Made by a program: the position numbers and the translations under genes. Under the pieces are notes generated by a model that saw nothing but the letters and a program-made list of their open reading frames with translations, ran no database searches and had not been told where the DNA came from. Of a stretch of DNA of 25,472 bases, positions 1-7,834 are shown piece by piece (positions within the stretch are counted from its first letter, which is position 1; the number at the start of each line of letters is the position of its first letter). The DNA lies in the NCBI GenBank assembly GCA_963593765.1, contig CAVBBU010000017.1, positions 1 through 25,472 of the forward strand, written 5' to 3'. Origin of the DNA: CAVBBU01 sp963593765 (GTDB lineage: Bacteria > Bacillota > Clostridia > Lachnospirales > Lachnospiraceae).

Positions 1-6
1 GAAGCA

Positions 7-75
7 GGATTGTGAGAGTGCGAAGCACGAAACAATCCGTGTAACCGAAGGTTCGGGTGTTTTGACACCCGAACC
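7..75. repeat. Composite palindromic element of two hairpins
   Basis: Two adjacent hairpins are visible. The first pairs GGATTGT (7-13) with ACAATCC (32-38) and has an inner GTGC-GAA-GCAC hairpin separated by GAGA and GAA internal loops. The second is a perfect 11-bp stem, GGTTCGGGTGT (50-60) with ACACCCGAACC (65-75), around a TTTG loop. Neither is followed by a convincing T-tract on either strand, so they are not obvious terminators. The design of variable arms around a GTGC/GCAC core resembles the hairpin repeats near 23062-23412, but the sequences are not the same. It may be an intergenic repeat or part of an RNA that starts outside the window. Confidence 0.5.
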
Positions 76-157
76 AAATATTATATTTTGATAGGGTTTT
101 AAGGCTGTGATTTTAATGCTTTGATTTTAAAATATTTTTTTAACTCGGTCACATCTA

Positions 158-233
158 TCAGGCTTGCCTGTCTGAAGCTTTTAATTTTTACAAAGCTTCT
201 AACATGCAAGCCTGAGGCTTTTTAGTTTTATTT
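158..233 (+). terminator. Plus-strand terminator with long stem-loop
   Basis: A long stem-loop pairs TCAGGCTTGC (158-167) with GCAAGCCTGA (206-215); inside it GAAGCTTT (174-181) pairs with AAAGCTTC (192-199). A smaller alternative hairpin AAGCC-TGA-GGCTT (208-220) leads straight into a T-rich tract at 219-233. This reads as a rho-independent terminator for a plus-strand transcript entering from the left. Its T-tract touches the stop codon of the convergent NlpC/P60 gene. The opposite strand lacks a T-tract, so termination of the minus-strand operon here is less certain. Confidence 0.6.
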
Positions 234-1713
234 AATCCAAGAATGAAACCACCTTACACGGCGTTCTATAATTTGCCTGTGATATGATAATTCCTGTAGT
301 GGTTGAGCTGGCATGAATTATCTTTCCATCTCCTATATACATCGCTACATGATTTATATAATCTCCGCTCGCATAGAATAATAGATCTCCCGGCTTTGCA
401 TCACTAAGGTTTATGCTTCTTCCGCCTGCCGCCTGATCTCTCGAGCTTCTTCCTATGCTATATCCAAAGTGCTCGTATATCCTCATTGTAAATCCAGAGC
501 AGTCAGCACCATCAGTAAGACTCGTGCCACCATATACATATGGATTGCCTAAAAATTGCTTTGCATATGCTACCATTGCTGTTCTGGTTGCACTTACAAC
601 CGAGCTCGAACCAGGCCCCTTTGAAACCGTCTCTGAGGTCTGCGTTGTTGCCTTAGTTGTTTCATCCTTTTTAGCTACAGTAGTTTCCTCTGCCTTAGTA
701 GTTGTTGGTGCCTCTGCTACTGTATCTGCTGCAGAGCTTGGTGCAGCTGCGATCGTAGTATCCTCTGCCTTTGCTGTAGTAGTCTTAGCCTCTTCAACTG
801 TCGTTGTTTCCTTTACAGTTTCCTTCTTAGTTTCTGCAGCTGTCTCCTTAGTACTTGCAGTTTCCTTGTCTGCATTTTTCTTAGCCTTCTCTAGCTCCGC
901 AAGTGCCTCATCTGCTTCCTTCTTCCTCTTTTCTTCCTCAGCCTTTTTAGCAGCCTCTTCCTCTGCGGAAACAGCCTTATTAAATTCTACATTTGTAGTT
1001 ACATAGTCCTTAAATACATATCCTGTAAGATCCTCATCTACCTGAACCTTAAGGAAGTCACCCTCCTGACCTAGTACTACATACGTAGCTCCCTCTGCCA
1101 GAAGCGTAAGCGTAGGTGAATCCGTTGCAGCACTTTCTCTAAGTCTAAGCGTAGGCGTTCCATGTACTGTTCCATAGGTTGTTCCAACCTGCGTTGCCTT
1201 CTGCTCCGCCTCAGCACCTGTCACAAAATATTCTGCCTTGATATATCCGGTAACATTGCCCGATTGTATCTTATACCACTGACCGTCCTCTCCATCTACC
1301 GTTTCAAGTATAGTTGCAGCACTGTTATTATATATCTTACCAGTAACACCGCTTGTGGTATTTGCTTCACTTCGTATATTTACAGAACCGTTTACCTTAG
1401 ATATAGCTATATCCTTATATGTAGATTCCGGAACTGCCGGCTCAGTTGCCTGTACCTCTTCCTCTACTAGCTTTTGCGTTGCTGTATTTTGAACCTCTGT
1501 ATCTATCTTTATAGTTCCATTTGCTACCTGCTGCACAGACTGTGACAATGCCTTCTCAGGCTCCCTGCTTCTCGCATAATAATTATTAAGTGCAACTGCT
1601 ATTCCAGATACAGATGCTCCTGTTTCCAAATCCATAGAAGCTAAGCTTTGAAAGCTAAACAATGCTGATATTATAATTGTCGTGCCTATAAGCTTAATTT
1701 CTGTTCCCCTCAT
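232..1713 (-). CDS. Secreted SH3-domain NlpC/P60 cell wall hydrolase
   Basis: A 493-residue exported peptidoglycan endopeptidase. A hydrophobic N-terminus (about residues 6-26) looks like a signal peptide. Two bacterial SH3 domains follow at about 105-163 and 178-240, then a low-complexity linker rich in Glu, Lys, Thr and Ala (about 250-375), then an NlpC/P60 domain (about 378-493). The catalytic triad is visible as Cys405 in DCSG, His455 in NHVAMYIGDG and His467 in IIHAS. Proteins of this family cut the D-Glu/diamino-acid bond of stem peptides; SH3 domains usually bind the wall. The start codon overlaps the trxB stop as ATGA, so the two genes are translationally coupled. The exact substrate and role (cell separation or turnover) cannot be read from sequence. 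Confidence 0.9.
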   Translation of the reverse strand: MRGTEIKLIGTTIIISALFSFQSLASMDLETGASVSGIAVALNNYYARSREPEKALSQSVQQVANGTIKIDTEVQNTATQKLVEEEVQATEPAVPESTYKDIAISKVNGSVNIRSEANTTSGVTGKIYNNSAATILETVDGEDGQWYKIQSGNVTGYIKAEYFVTGAEAEQKATQVGTTYGTVHGTPTLRLRESAATDSPTLTLLAEGATYVVLGQEGDFLKVQVDEDLTGYVFKDYVTTNVEFNKAVSAEEEAAKKAEEEKRKKEADEALAELEKAKKNADKETASTKETAAETKKETVKETTTVEEAKTTTAKAEDTTIAAAPSSAADTVAEAPTTTKAEETTVAKKDETTKATTQTSETVSKGPGSSSVVSATRTAMVAYAKQFLGNPYVYGGTSLTDGADCSGFTMRIYEHFGYSIGRSSRDQAAGGRSINLSDAKPGDLLFYASGDYINHVAMYIGDGKIIHASSTTTGIIISQANYRTPCKVVSFLD

Positions 1714-2633
1714 GCTTTTATACTCCTTAGATACTCATATGCAGAATCAACTGCTACAGCTCCATCTGCACATGCTGTTATAATCTGTCTTAGTTTTTTT
1801 GTTCTTACATCACCTGCTGCAAATATTCCAGTTATGCTAGTTTTTAAATCCTCACCAGCAATTATATATCCATTACTATCCTTAGCTATATCTGTACATA
1901 TATCAGAATTAGGCGCTGTTCCGACCGCAACAAATAAACCATCTAGGAAAATGCTATCACTAGCACCTGTCTTTAAATTTTTTATATTTATTTGCTTTAG
2001 CTTTTTATCTCCGATTATTTCAAGAACAGCCGTGTCAAGCACTAGCTCTATATTACTTTTTTCATATATCCTTTTTTGAATACTAGCAGCGGCTCTAAAC
2101 TCATCTCTTCTATGTATGAGATATACCTTTTTACATATATTAGATAGGAACAATGCACCCTCTAAGGCAGCATCGCCCCCTCCTATTACTGCTACAGCTT
2201 TATCCTTATAAAATGCACCATCACAGGTAGCACAGTAGCTAACTCCCATGCCAGAATATTTATCCTCTCCTGGCACGCCAAGTGCTCTGCGTTTTGCACC
2301 AGTTGCTATAATAGCTGCATATGCTTTGTAATTATTTTTTTTAGCTATTACATCTATATGCTTATCAGATTTTTTTATATCTAAGACATTATCTGTTACT
2401 ATCCTCGCTCCTAAGTGGTCTGCGTGTTCTCTAAGTTTTGTTGCAAGCTCATATCCAGAGAGCCCATAAAGACCAGGATAATTATCTACCTCATAGGTGT
2501 TTATTATCTGCCCACCACTTGCAAATTCCTTTTCTATTATAATAGAATTAAGTCCGGCTCTTTTTGCATATATGCCAGCGGTAAGTCCAGCAGGTCCTGA
2601 GCCAACTATAACTAAATCAAGTATATTGTCCAT
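1710..2633 (-). CDS. trxB: Thioredoxin reductase (NADPH, FAD)
   Basis: A 307-residue flavoprotein of normal family length that reduces thioredoxin with NADPH in the cytoplasm. It shows the FAD-binding GSGPAGLTAG at residues 11-20, the redox-active CATC disulfide (Cys134, Cys137) followed by DGAFY, an NADPH-binding GGGDAA at 151-156 and the C-terminal FAD motif around GIFAAGDVR. The start has an AGGAG site a few bases upstream. It is the first gene of a two-gene unit with the NlpC/P60 hydrolase, which begins inside its stop codon. No thioredoxin gene is in the window. An alternative is a ferredoxin-dependent or related flavin reductase of the same fold; the canonical NADPH motif makes this less likely. 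Confidence 0.92.
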   Translation of the reverse strand: MDNILDLVIVGSGPAGLTAGIYAKRAGLNSIIIEKEFASGGQIINTYEVDNYPGLYGLSGYELATKLREHADHLGARIVTDNVLDIKKSDKHIDVIAKKNNYKAYAAIIATGAKRRALGVPGEDKYSGMGVSYCATCDGAFYKDKAVAVIGGGDAALEGALFLSNICKKVYLIHRRDEFRAAASIQKRIYEKSNIELVLDTAVLEIIGDKKLKQINIKNLKTGASDSIFLDGLFVAVGTAPNSDICTDIAKDSNGYIIAGEDLKTSITGIFAAGDVRTKKLRQIITACADGAVAVDSAYEYLRSIKA

Positions 2634-2751
2634 AGCATCTCTCCTATATATAGAAGCTCGGATTGCATTTTATATTTACATAATACTACAGATAAAAGTA
2701 TAGCAAAACCAGCCCTATAACGCAACCAGTCGACAATAATCTTTTTGATTA

Positions 2752-2779
2752 TGTTATAATTTCTTAAGTTGTATAAGGA
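2752..2779 (+). promoter_or_regulatory. Extended -10 promoter and RBS of the SDR gene
   Basis: TATAAT at 2755-2760 is preceded by TGT, giving an extended -10 (TGnTATAAT). The best -35 is TCGACA at 2730-2735 with a long 19-base spacer, so the extended -10 probably carries recognition. AAGGAG at about 2774-2779 is the ribosome binding site before the ATG at 2790. This is the only plus-strand promoter here that clearly serves a gene inside the window. Confidence 0.5.
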
Positions 2780-2789
2780 GATCTAAAAA

Positions 2790-3524
2790 ATGATAAACAA
2801 AAGGGTAGTTCTAGTTACAGGTGCATCAAGAGGAATAGGAAAAGAAATCGCACTCGAATATGCAAGGCATGATTATGCTGCTGTAATAGTTTGCAAAAAA
2901 AATAAAGACAAGTTAGATGAGGTCAAAAAATCTATAGAGGCACTTGGCGTCCCTTGCATAAGCCATGTCTGTGATTTGTCGGACTTTGATGAATGTCAAA
3001 AGCTTTTTAGCATTATAAAAGATAGCTTTGGAAGGCTCGATGTGCTTATTAATAATGCAGGAATTTCATATGTAGGACTGCTTCAGGATATGTCAAATAA
3101 TGATTGGGAACATGTGCTTAATTCTAATCTTACATCTATGCACAGCTGCACTAAGCTTGCCATTCCTATGATGCTTACTGCTGGCTTTGGAAAAATAATT
3201 AATATATCTTCCGTATGGGGATATGCTGGCGGCTCATGTGAAGTTGCTTATTCTGCAACAAAGGGAGCTATAGATTCTTATACTAAGGCTCTTGCTAAGG
3301 AGCTTGCACCAAGCAACATACAGGTTCTTGCCATAGCACCTGGTGCAATAGATACTGATATGAATAATAATCTAACAAAGGATGAAAAAAAAGCCCTAGC
3401 CGAATCTATCCCTATGGGAAGACTCGGAAGAGCTTCTGAGGTTGCTAGTCTTTCTTATATACTCTCTACCTGTCCGTCTTATATGACTGGTCAGGTTATA
3501 CGAATAGACGGTGGGTGGATATAA
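2790..3524 (+). CDS. SDR-family oxidoreductase, FabG-like
   Basis: A 244-residue classical short-chain dehydrogenase/reductase. The Rossmann glycine motif TGASRGIG is at residues 10-17, NNAG at 88-91, and the catalytic set is Ser141, Tyr154 and Lys158 (YSATK), with the same spacing as in FabG. The C-terminal GQVIRIDGGW is also FabG-like. Family members reduce 3-oxoacyl-ACP or other ketones with NAD(P)H. The gene stands alone on the plus strand, not in a fatty acid cluster, so it may act on another substrate; I leave the symbol blank. It ends one base before the convergent stop of the next gene, and I see no terminator between them. Confidence 0.85.
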   Translation: MINKRVVLVTGASRGIGKEIALEYARHDYAAVIVCKKNKDKLDEVKKSIEALGVPCISHVCDLSDFDECQKLFSIIKDSFGRLDVLINNAGISYVGLLQDMSNNDWEHVLNSNLTSMHSCTKLAIPMMLTAGFGKIINISSVWGYAGGSCEVAYSATKGAIDSYTKALAKELAPSNIQVLAIAPGAIDTDMNNNLTKDEKKALAESIPMGRLGRASEVASLSYILSTCPSYMTGQVIRIDGGWI

Positions 3525-3525
3525 T

Positions 3526-3831
3526 TTACTGATGTATATAATTAACTACTGATGCTGTAATTATCGTCCAGAATAATGCTGCAAGTATAGTGCCTATTAT
3601 AGCCCAGATTAGTGTTGCTCTAGCCCAGTTTTTCTTTTCGTATTTATCGCTGAATGCCCAAACTAAAAGCATTATAAATCCTATACACGGAATTGCTGCT
3701 ATAAAAAGTGTCAGCATCCATTCGCCAACGCCTGCACCCTTATACTCATTACTCGGCTGGTTATAATACTGATTGTTTATTGTAGTAGGCTGACTATATC
3801 CCGTTTCCATATTGTTATTATCGTAATCCAT
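3526..3831 (-). CDS. Small two-helix membrane protein, Asn/Gln-rich N-terminus
   Basis: A 101-residue protein I do not recognise by name. Residues 1-33 are polar and rich in Asn, Gln and Tyr; two hydrophobic helices follow at about 37-60 and 72-96, joined by a charged loop (SDKYEKKN). The layout resembles small DUF4190- or interferon-induced-like two-helix membrane proteins with a low-complexity cytoplasmic head, but this is only similarity of form. A GAGGAG ribosome binding site and a good promoter at 3869-3897 support a real, independently transcribed gene. It is convergent with the SDR gene, with one base between the stop codons. Confidence 0.75.
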   Translation of the reverse strand: MDYDNNNMETGYSQPTTINNQYYNQPSNEYKGAGVGEWMLTLFIAAIPCIGFIMLLVWAFSDKYEKKNWARATLIWAIIGTILAALFWTIITASVVNYIHQ

Positions 3832-3868
3832 AATTTTCTCCTCGTATTGTTTTTAATCTCATCATCAA

Positions 3869-3897
3869 ATTATACACTAATTGCATACAAGGTACAA
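3869..3897 (-). promoter_or_regulatory. Sigma-A type promoter of the small membrane protein
   Basis: On the minus strand TTGTAC (3892-3897) and TATAAT (3869-3874) are separated by exactly 17 bases. The promoter lies between the stop of the DUF2752 gene at 3924 and the start at 3831, so the small membrane protein is transcribed on its own. Confidence 0.65.
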
Positions 3898-3923
3898 TTA
3901 GCATTTTTATTCTCATAAAACCA

Positions 3924-4391
3924 TTACAGCACGTTTTCGATTAATTGCTTTATATACATCAGCAAATTTTTCTTATAATATATATACGGCTCAACATTTG
4001 GAAAATAAAGCTTCATTCTAACAATATATAAAATTATCATAGCTGCAGCAACTATGCAGCCATATATGTAGGTTACTCTAAGCCTTTTTGCATTTCCCTG
4101 ATTGTTACTTCCTATATAATATTTTTCTATAAAATATATGGGAAGTAAAAGAGCAAATGGAATAAGCATGGGATGCATTTTAAAGCTATCCATCACATGC
4201 CCCCTAAGCAGTAAAATAGCAGCTCTTGTCAGACCACAGCCAGGGCAGGGAAAGCCTGCTATAAGTCTAAATATACAAAAGCCATCAAATAATATATTAC
4301 ACATAGCTACAGCGATAGCAATTATAGCTATCGCTGGCAACATATTCCTTATTTCTTTTTTAAATCCCTCTATGTCAAAACTCTTTTGCAT
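3924..4391 (-). CDS. DUF2752 membrane protein
   Basis: A 155-residue membrane protein with hydrophobic segments at about 17-37, 73-90 and 108-127. The motif CPGCGLTR at residues 49-56 is the signature of DUF2752, a family of unknown function. The two cysteines and the glycine-rich turn could bind a metal or form a disulfide, but this is inference. Its ATG shares one base with the TAA stop of the upstream secreted cell-wall-binding protein (TAATG), so translation is probably coupled and the two products may act at the same envelope site. No terminator is obvious after its stop. Confidence 0.8.
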   Translation of the reverse strand: MQKSFDIEGFKKEIRNMLPAIAIIAIAVAMCNILFDGFCIFRLIAGFPCPGCGLTRAAILLLRGHVMDSFKMHPMLIPFALLLPIYFIEKYYIGSNNQGNAKRLRVTYIYGCIVAAAMIILYIVRMKLYFPNVEPYIYYKKNLLMYIKQLIENVL

Positions 4392-5377
4392 TATTTAGAA
4401 GTACCCTCTGTAATCATGGCACCGTTTATATCTAGGCTATATCCGTCTGGAGTTGAAACATTCTTCCACATATTGCCATTAGCCGGATCCATGTAATACC
4501 ACTTGCCGTCTATCTCGGTCCATCCCTTTGCCATATATCCATCTGCAAGGAAATAGTACCACTCATTATTAATATATCTCCAAGCTGATTTTGGATAGCT
4601 TCCATCAGAAAGTGTAAACCACCAGCCCTTGCCATCCTGATGCCAGCTTCCGTTACTCTGTGCAGCAAGCTGCGAGCTCTTGTTTGCATCGGCCTGTGCC
4701 CTAGATATAGATACACGGTTAGACTCTGTCCATGTGCTTGATACTGATGTATCATTTTTATTATATGCCTTAACCTTGAAGTAGTATTCTCCCTCCTTAG
4801 TCATATACTGTCTGCCATTAAAGCTGTTAGTAGTTACAGTCTGAACTCCGCCAAGAGTTGTATTGCCTCTCATAAACTTAACCTCGTATGAGCCTGCATT
4901 AGTAACGGCATCCCATGTGCACTCTCCGCTCTCACCTGCAAATGAAGCCTGCTCAACTGGCAAAACCTGATTTGCAAGAGATGGCATAACAACTGTTACA
5001 ACTAGAACCGTTGCTGAGCTTTCTCTAGTTGCTGACTTGTATGTAGCACCATTTAGAGTAATCTGGCTTGCCTTGGTTATATTAAACTGGTAGCCGTCAT
5101 CTGCATTAAGATATATCTTAAGCGTAGGTGTATCATCGCTAGTCCACCTAAAGCCTGCATTAGTTGCTTCATAATAATCGTAGCTATAGTTGCTGCCACT
5201 TGTTGTAATCTCTATCTCTTCCTCGCCTATTATATCCTCTGGCTGAATACGTCCAACTACATTAATGCTTACCTTATTAATCTTTTTATATGTAGCTGCC
5301 ATAGCTGCTGGAGCAAACATAGCAGAAGCTAAAGCTGCAGCTAGTGTTATTCCTATAAATTTTTTTATATTCTTCAT
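4391..5377 (-). CDS. Secreted protein with FN3-like domain and cell-wall-binding repeats
   Basis: A 328-residue exported protein. A signal peptide covers about residues 1-28 (KK, hydrophobic core, AMAA cleavage region). Residues 30-135 form a beta-rich region I do not recognise. Residues 140-225 look like a fibronectin type III or similar Ig fold (CTWDAV, YEVKF, YYFKVKAYN). Residues 245-325 carry choline/cell-wall-binding type repeats (GWWF, AWRYINNEWYYF, GWTEIDGKWYYM) rich in Trp, Tyr and Gly. Such repeats hold proteins on teichoic acid or other wall glycopolymers. No catalytic domain is visible, so an adhesive or structural role is more likely than an enzymatic one. It is first in a coupled pair with the DUF2752 gene. 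Confidence 0.85.
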   Translation of the reverse strand: MKNIKKFIGITLAAALASAMFAPAAMAATYKKINKVSINVVGRIQPEDIIGEEEIEITTSGSNYSYDYYEATNAGFRWTSDDTPTLKIYLNADDGYQFNITKASQITLNGATYKSATRESSATVLVVTVVMPSLANQVLPVEQASFAGESGECTWDAVTNAGSYEVKFMRGNTTLGGVQTVTTNSFNGRQYMTKEGEYYFKVKAYNKNDTSVSSTWTESNRVSISRAQADANKSSQLAAQSNGSWHQDGKGWWFTLSDGSYPKSAWRYINNEWYYFLADGYMAKGWTEIDGKWYYMDPANGNMWKNVSTPDGYSLDINGAMITEGTSK

Positions 5378-5419
5378 AAGCCTACTCCTTAATTTAATCG
5401 CTCTTTATATACTATAGAT

Positions 5420-5448
5420 ATGTTATATTCTAGCATTAATTAAGTCAA
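5420..5448 (-). promoter_or_regulatory. Candidate promoter of the cell-wall-binding protein operon
   Basis: On the minus strand TTGACT (5443-5448) is followed after 17 bases by TAACAT (5420-5425). It starts just after the T-tract of the rny terminator, which fits an independent transcription unit. The -10 is a weak match, and TATAAC with a 15-base spacer is an alternative. Confidence 0.4.
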
Positions 5449-5450
5449 TT

Positions 5451-5487
5451 AAAAAAGCCTTACAAATATATCAATTTGCATGGCTTT
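5451..5487 (-). terminator. Rho-independent terminator after rny
   Basis: On the minus strand AAAGCC (5482-5487) pairs with GGCTTT (5454-5459), with further inner pairing of GCAAAT with ATTTGT type arms, and the stem ends in a run of six T. It lies 24 bases beyond the rny stop codon and closes the recA-recX-R/M-rny stretch. Confidence 0.8.
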
Positions 5488-5510
5488 CTTAACATTTTAC
5501 GTTATTTTGT

Positions 5511-7061
5511 CTACTTAGCTATATCCTGAGCTCTTGACTCTCTGATAACATTGACACGGATCTGTCCTGGATATTGCATCTGCTCTTCTATCTTTTTAGC
5601 TATATCATGTGCCATAATTACCATATCATCATCTGATACCTTCTCTGGCACTACCATGATACGTACCTCTCTACCGGCTTGAATAGCATATGACTTATCT
5701 ACGCCCTGGAAGGAATTTGTAATCTCCTCTAGCTGCTTTAGTCTGTTTGTATATGCCTCTAGGGTTTCCTTTCTTGCACCAGGTCTAGCTGCCGATATAG
5801 CATCTGCCGCCTGTACTAGGCATGCGATAATGCTTGTTGGCTCTACGTCTCCATGATGTGATTCTACAGAGTTGATAACTACTGCATTTTCCTTGTACTT
5901 ACGGCATAGGTCTGCACCTATCTGTACATGGGTTCCTTCGACCTCTCTGTCTATAGACTTTCCTATATCATGAAGAAGTCCTGCTCTCTTAGCGAGGGTT
6001 ATGTCCTCACCGAGCTGTGATGCCAAAAGTCCTGATAGTTCAGCAACCTCTATAGAATGTTTAAGTGCATTCTGTCCGAAGCTGGTTCTGAACTTCATTC
6101 TTCCAAGCAGCTTTATAAGCTCTGGATTAATTCCATGGATTCCAACCTCAAGTGCTGCTTCCTCACCCTCACGTCTTACAGCTGCTTCAACCTCTTTTTG
6201 GGCCTTTTCAACCATCTCCTCGATTCTAGCTGGATGAATACGACCATCAACTATAAGTCTTTCAAGTGCTACTCTGGCTATCTCTCTTCTAACCGGATCA
6301 AAGCCTGATAGAACTACTGCCTCCGGTGTATCATCTATAATTAGCTCTACACCTGTCATTTGCTCTATAGTTCTAATGTTCCTTCCTTCTCTGCCTATGA
6401 TTCTACCCTTCATATCATCATTAGGTATAGGAACTACTGTCACCGTAGATTCGGCTACATAGTCAACTGCACACCTTTGGATAGCATTGACCACGTATTC
6501 CTTGGCTGTCTTTTCTGCTTCTTCCTTGGCTTCCTCTTCTATGTTCTTAATCATTCTAGCCTTGTCATGCTTTATATCCTCTTCTACTGACTGAAGCAAA
6601 AATTCCTTAGCCTGCTCGCTAGTTAGTCCGGAGATTTTCTCTAGCTGCTCGACACCCTCCTTGTACAGATCCTCTATCTCTCTTTGACGATCCGCAAGTC
6701 TTTCCTCTCTGTCAAGAAGCTTCTCCTCCTTGCTCTCTAGCATTTCCTGTTTTTTGTCTACCTTTTCTTCCTTGCTTAATACTCTCTTTTCACTGCGTTG
6801 TAATTCTGCGGTTCTCTCCTTGATCTCCCTATCTAGCTCATTCTTTGCCTTAAGGGATTCTTCCTTAGCCTCAAGGAGTGCTTCACGCTTTTTAGTCTCT
6901 GCGGTTTTTAAGGCATCATCTATAATTTCCTTTGCCTTAGCTTCAGCTGACCCCACCTTGTTCTTATAGCTATTTTTAGTTGCTGCTACTGCTATAATCC
7001 ATGTGATCACTGCTACCACAACCGCAGTTACAACTATCGCTATAACTGTTACTTGTGACAC
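5511..7061 (-). CDS. rny: Ribonuclease Y
   Basis: A 516-residue membrane-anchored endoribonuclease that starts decay and processing of many mRNAs in Firmicutes. The order is standard: N-terminal membrane helix (about residues 3-26), a long charged coiled coil (about 35-190), a KH RNA-binding domain with IIGREGRN at 221-228, and an HD domain with LLHDIGK (His364, Asp365) and a later SHHGD. The length fits the family. The start is a GTG at 7059-7061, chosen because an AAGGAGGTG site lies six bases upstream and no ATG fits. Its usual neighbours recX and recA lie further upstream, separated here by a GNAT gene and a restriction-modification operon. Confidence 0.96.
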   Translation of the reverse strand: MSQVTVIAIVVTAVVVAVITWIIAVAATKNSYKNKVGSAEAKAKEIIDDALKTAETKKREALLEAKEESLKAKNELDREIKERTAELQRSEKRVLSKEEKVDKKQEMLESKEEKLLDREERLADRQREIEDLYKEGVEQLEKISGLTSEQAKEFLLQSVEEDIKHDKARMIKNIEEEAKEEAEKTAKEYVVNAIQRCAVDYVAESTVTVVPIPNDDMKGRIIGREGRNIRTIEQMTGVELIIDDTPEAVVLSGFDPVRREIARVALERLIVDGRIHPARIEEMVEKAQKEVEAAVRREGEEAALEVGIHGINPELIKLLGRMKFRTSFGQNALKHSIEVAELSGLLASQLGEDITLAKRAGLLHDIGKSIDREVEGTHVQIGADLCRKYKENAVVINSVESHHGDVEPTSIIACLVQAADAISAARPGARKETLEAYTNRLKQLEEITNSFQGVDKSYAIQAGREVRIMVVPEKVSDDDMVIMAHDIAKKIEEQMQYPGQIRVNVIRESRAQDIAK

Positions 7062-7111
7062 AGGAGCACCTCCTTATATTTAATTTTCATTGTACATAAT
7101 ACAACTAGATA

Positions 7112-7140
7112 AGTTTATCAAAGATTTATGTAAATTGCAA
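7112..7140 (-). promoter_or_regulatory. Candidate rny promoter
   Basis: On the minus strand TTGCAA (7135-7140) and TAAACT (7112-7117) are spaced by 17 bases, within the 214-base gap between the GNAT stop and the rny start. The -10 matches the consensus at four of six positions. It would let rny be expressed independently of the inserted genes upstream. Confidence 0.4.
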
Positions 7141-7275
7141 CAAAATATTAATATTCGACATTAATCGTGATATTACAGAGTGATATTTTTATTACTTGGG
7201 CAATGTATTCTGTATACATTCTGCTGTAGACCATTACATTTTAAAGCTCTAGCAGAGTCGATCTATAAATTTAAT

Positions 7276-7755
7276 TTATACTTCATGATAATACAGCACT
7301 ATATTTTGGTAGCTTCCATCCTTCATATGGAATCCATTAGGAACTGTTCCTATAGTAGTAAAGCCAAGCCTCTCATACAAATGTCTTGCATGGATATTAT
7401 TTTCAACAACGGCATTAAATTGAAGCAGCCTAAATCCATGCTCCTTAGCCTTTAAAAGGCAGTCCTTAACTAGCAGCTCGCCTATATGCTCGCCACGCTT
7501 TTTTACATCTACCGCATAGCTTGCATTAGCTATATGGCCGCAGCGTCCTATGTTATTAGGATGAAGTATATATAAGCCAACTACACTTCCAGCATCTTCT
7601 GCAATACCGCAATATGTCTGAGATGAGAAAAATTCCTCTCCAGTTTTATCGTCAAGATACTCCTTCTGCGGAAATGCAACCCCATCCTCAACAACCTTAT
7701 TCCATATCCTAACCATAGCTGGAATATCTTCATTTTTGTATTGTCTGACTATCAT
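7276..7755 (-). CDS. GNAT-family N-acetyltransferase
   Basis: A 159-residue protein with a complete GNAT fold: the beta strands around GSVVGLYILHPN (about 56-67), the acetyl-CoA pyrophosphate loop region VDVKKRGEHIGELLV (83-96, a variant of Q/RxxGxG/A in which RGEHIG replaces the usual loop), and a C-terminal ARHLYERLGF motif typical of the family. It transfers an acetyl group from acetyl-CoA to an amine, but the substrate cannot be predicted; relatives include phosphinothricin-type and ribosomal-protein-type acetylases. It sits between the restriction-modification operon and rny, so it may have come in with that insertion or may be older. A ribosome binding site (AAGGG) precedes the ATG. Confidence 0.85.
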   Translation of the reverse strand: MIVRQYKNEDIPAMVRIWNKVVEDGVAFPQKEYLDDKTGEEFFSSQTYCGIAEDAGSVVGLYILHPNNIGRCGHIANASYAVDVKKRGEHIGELLVKDCLLKAKEHGFRLLQFNAVVENNIHARHLYERLGFTTIGTVPNGFHMKDGSYQNIVLYYHEV

Positions 7756-7834
7756 ATCCCTTACACCTCTTCTGCACCTCTAGCTTATTTTCCCAGAGCT
7801 TGCTTTTTCACCTTGTTTAATCACAATCAGCTTT

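Noticed and set aside
455..1006. Plus-strand frame of 183 residues
   Set aside because: It is antisense to the Ala/Glu/Lys/Thr-rich linker of the NlpC/P60 protein; the Ser/Val/Ala-rich product is a composition artefact with no ribosome binding site.
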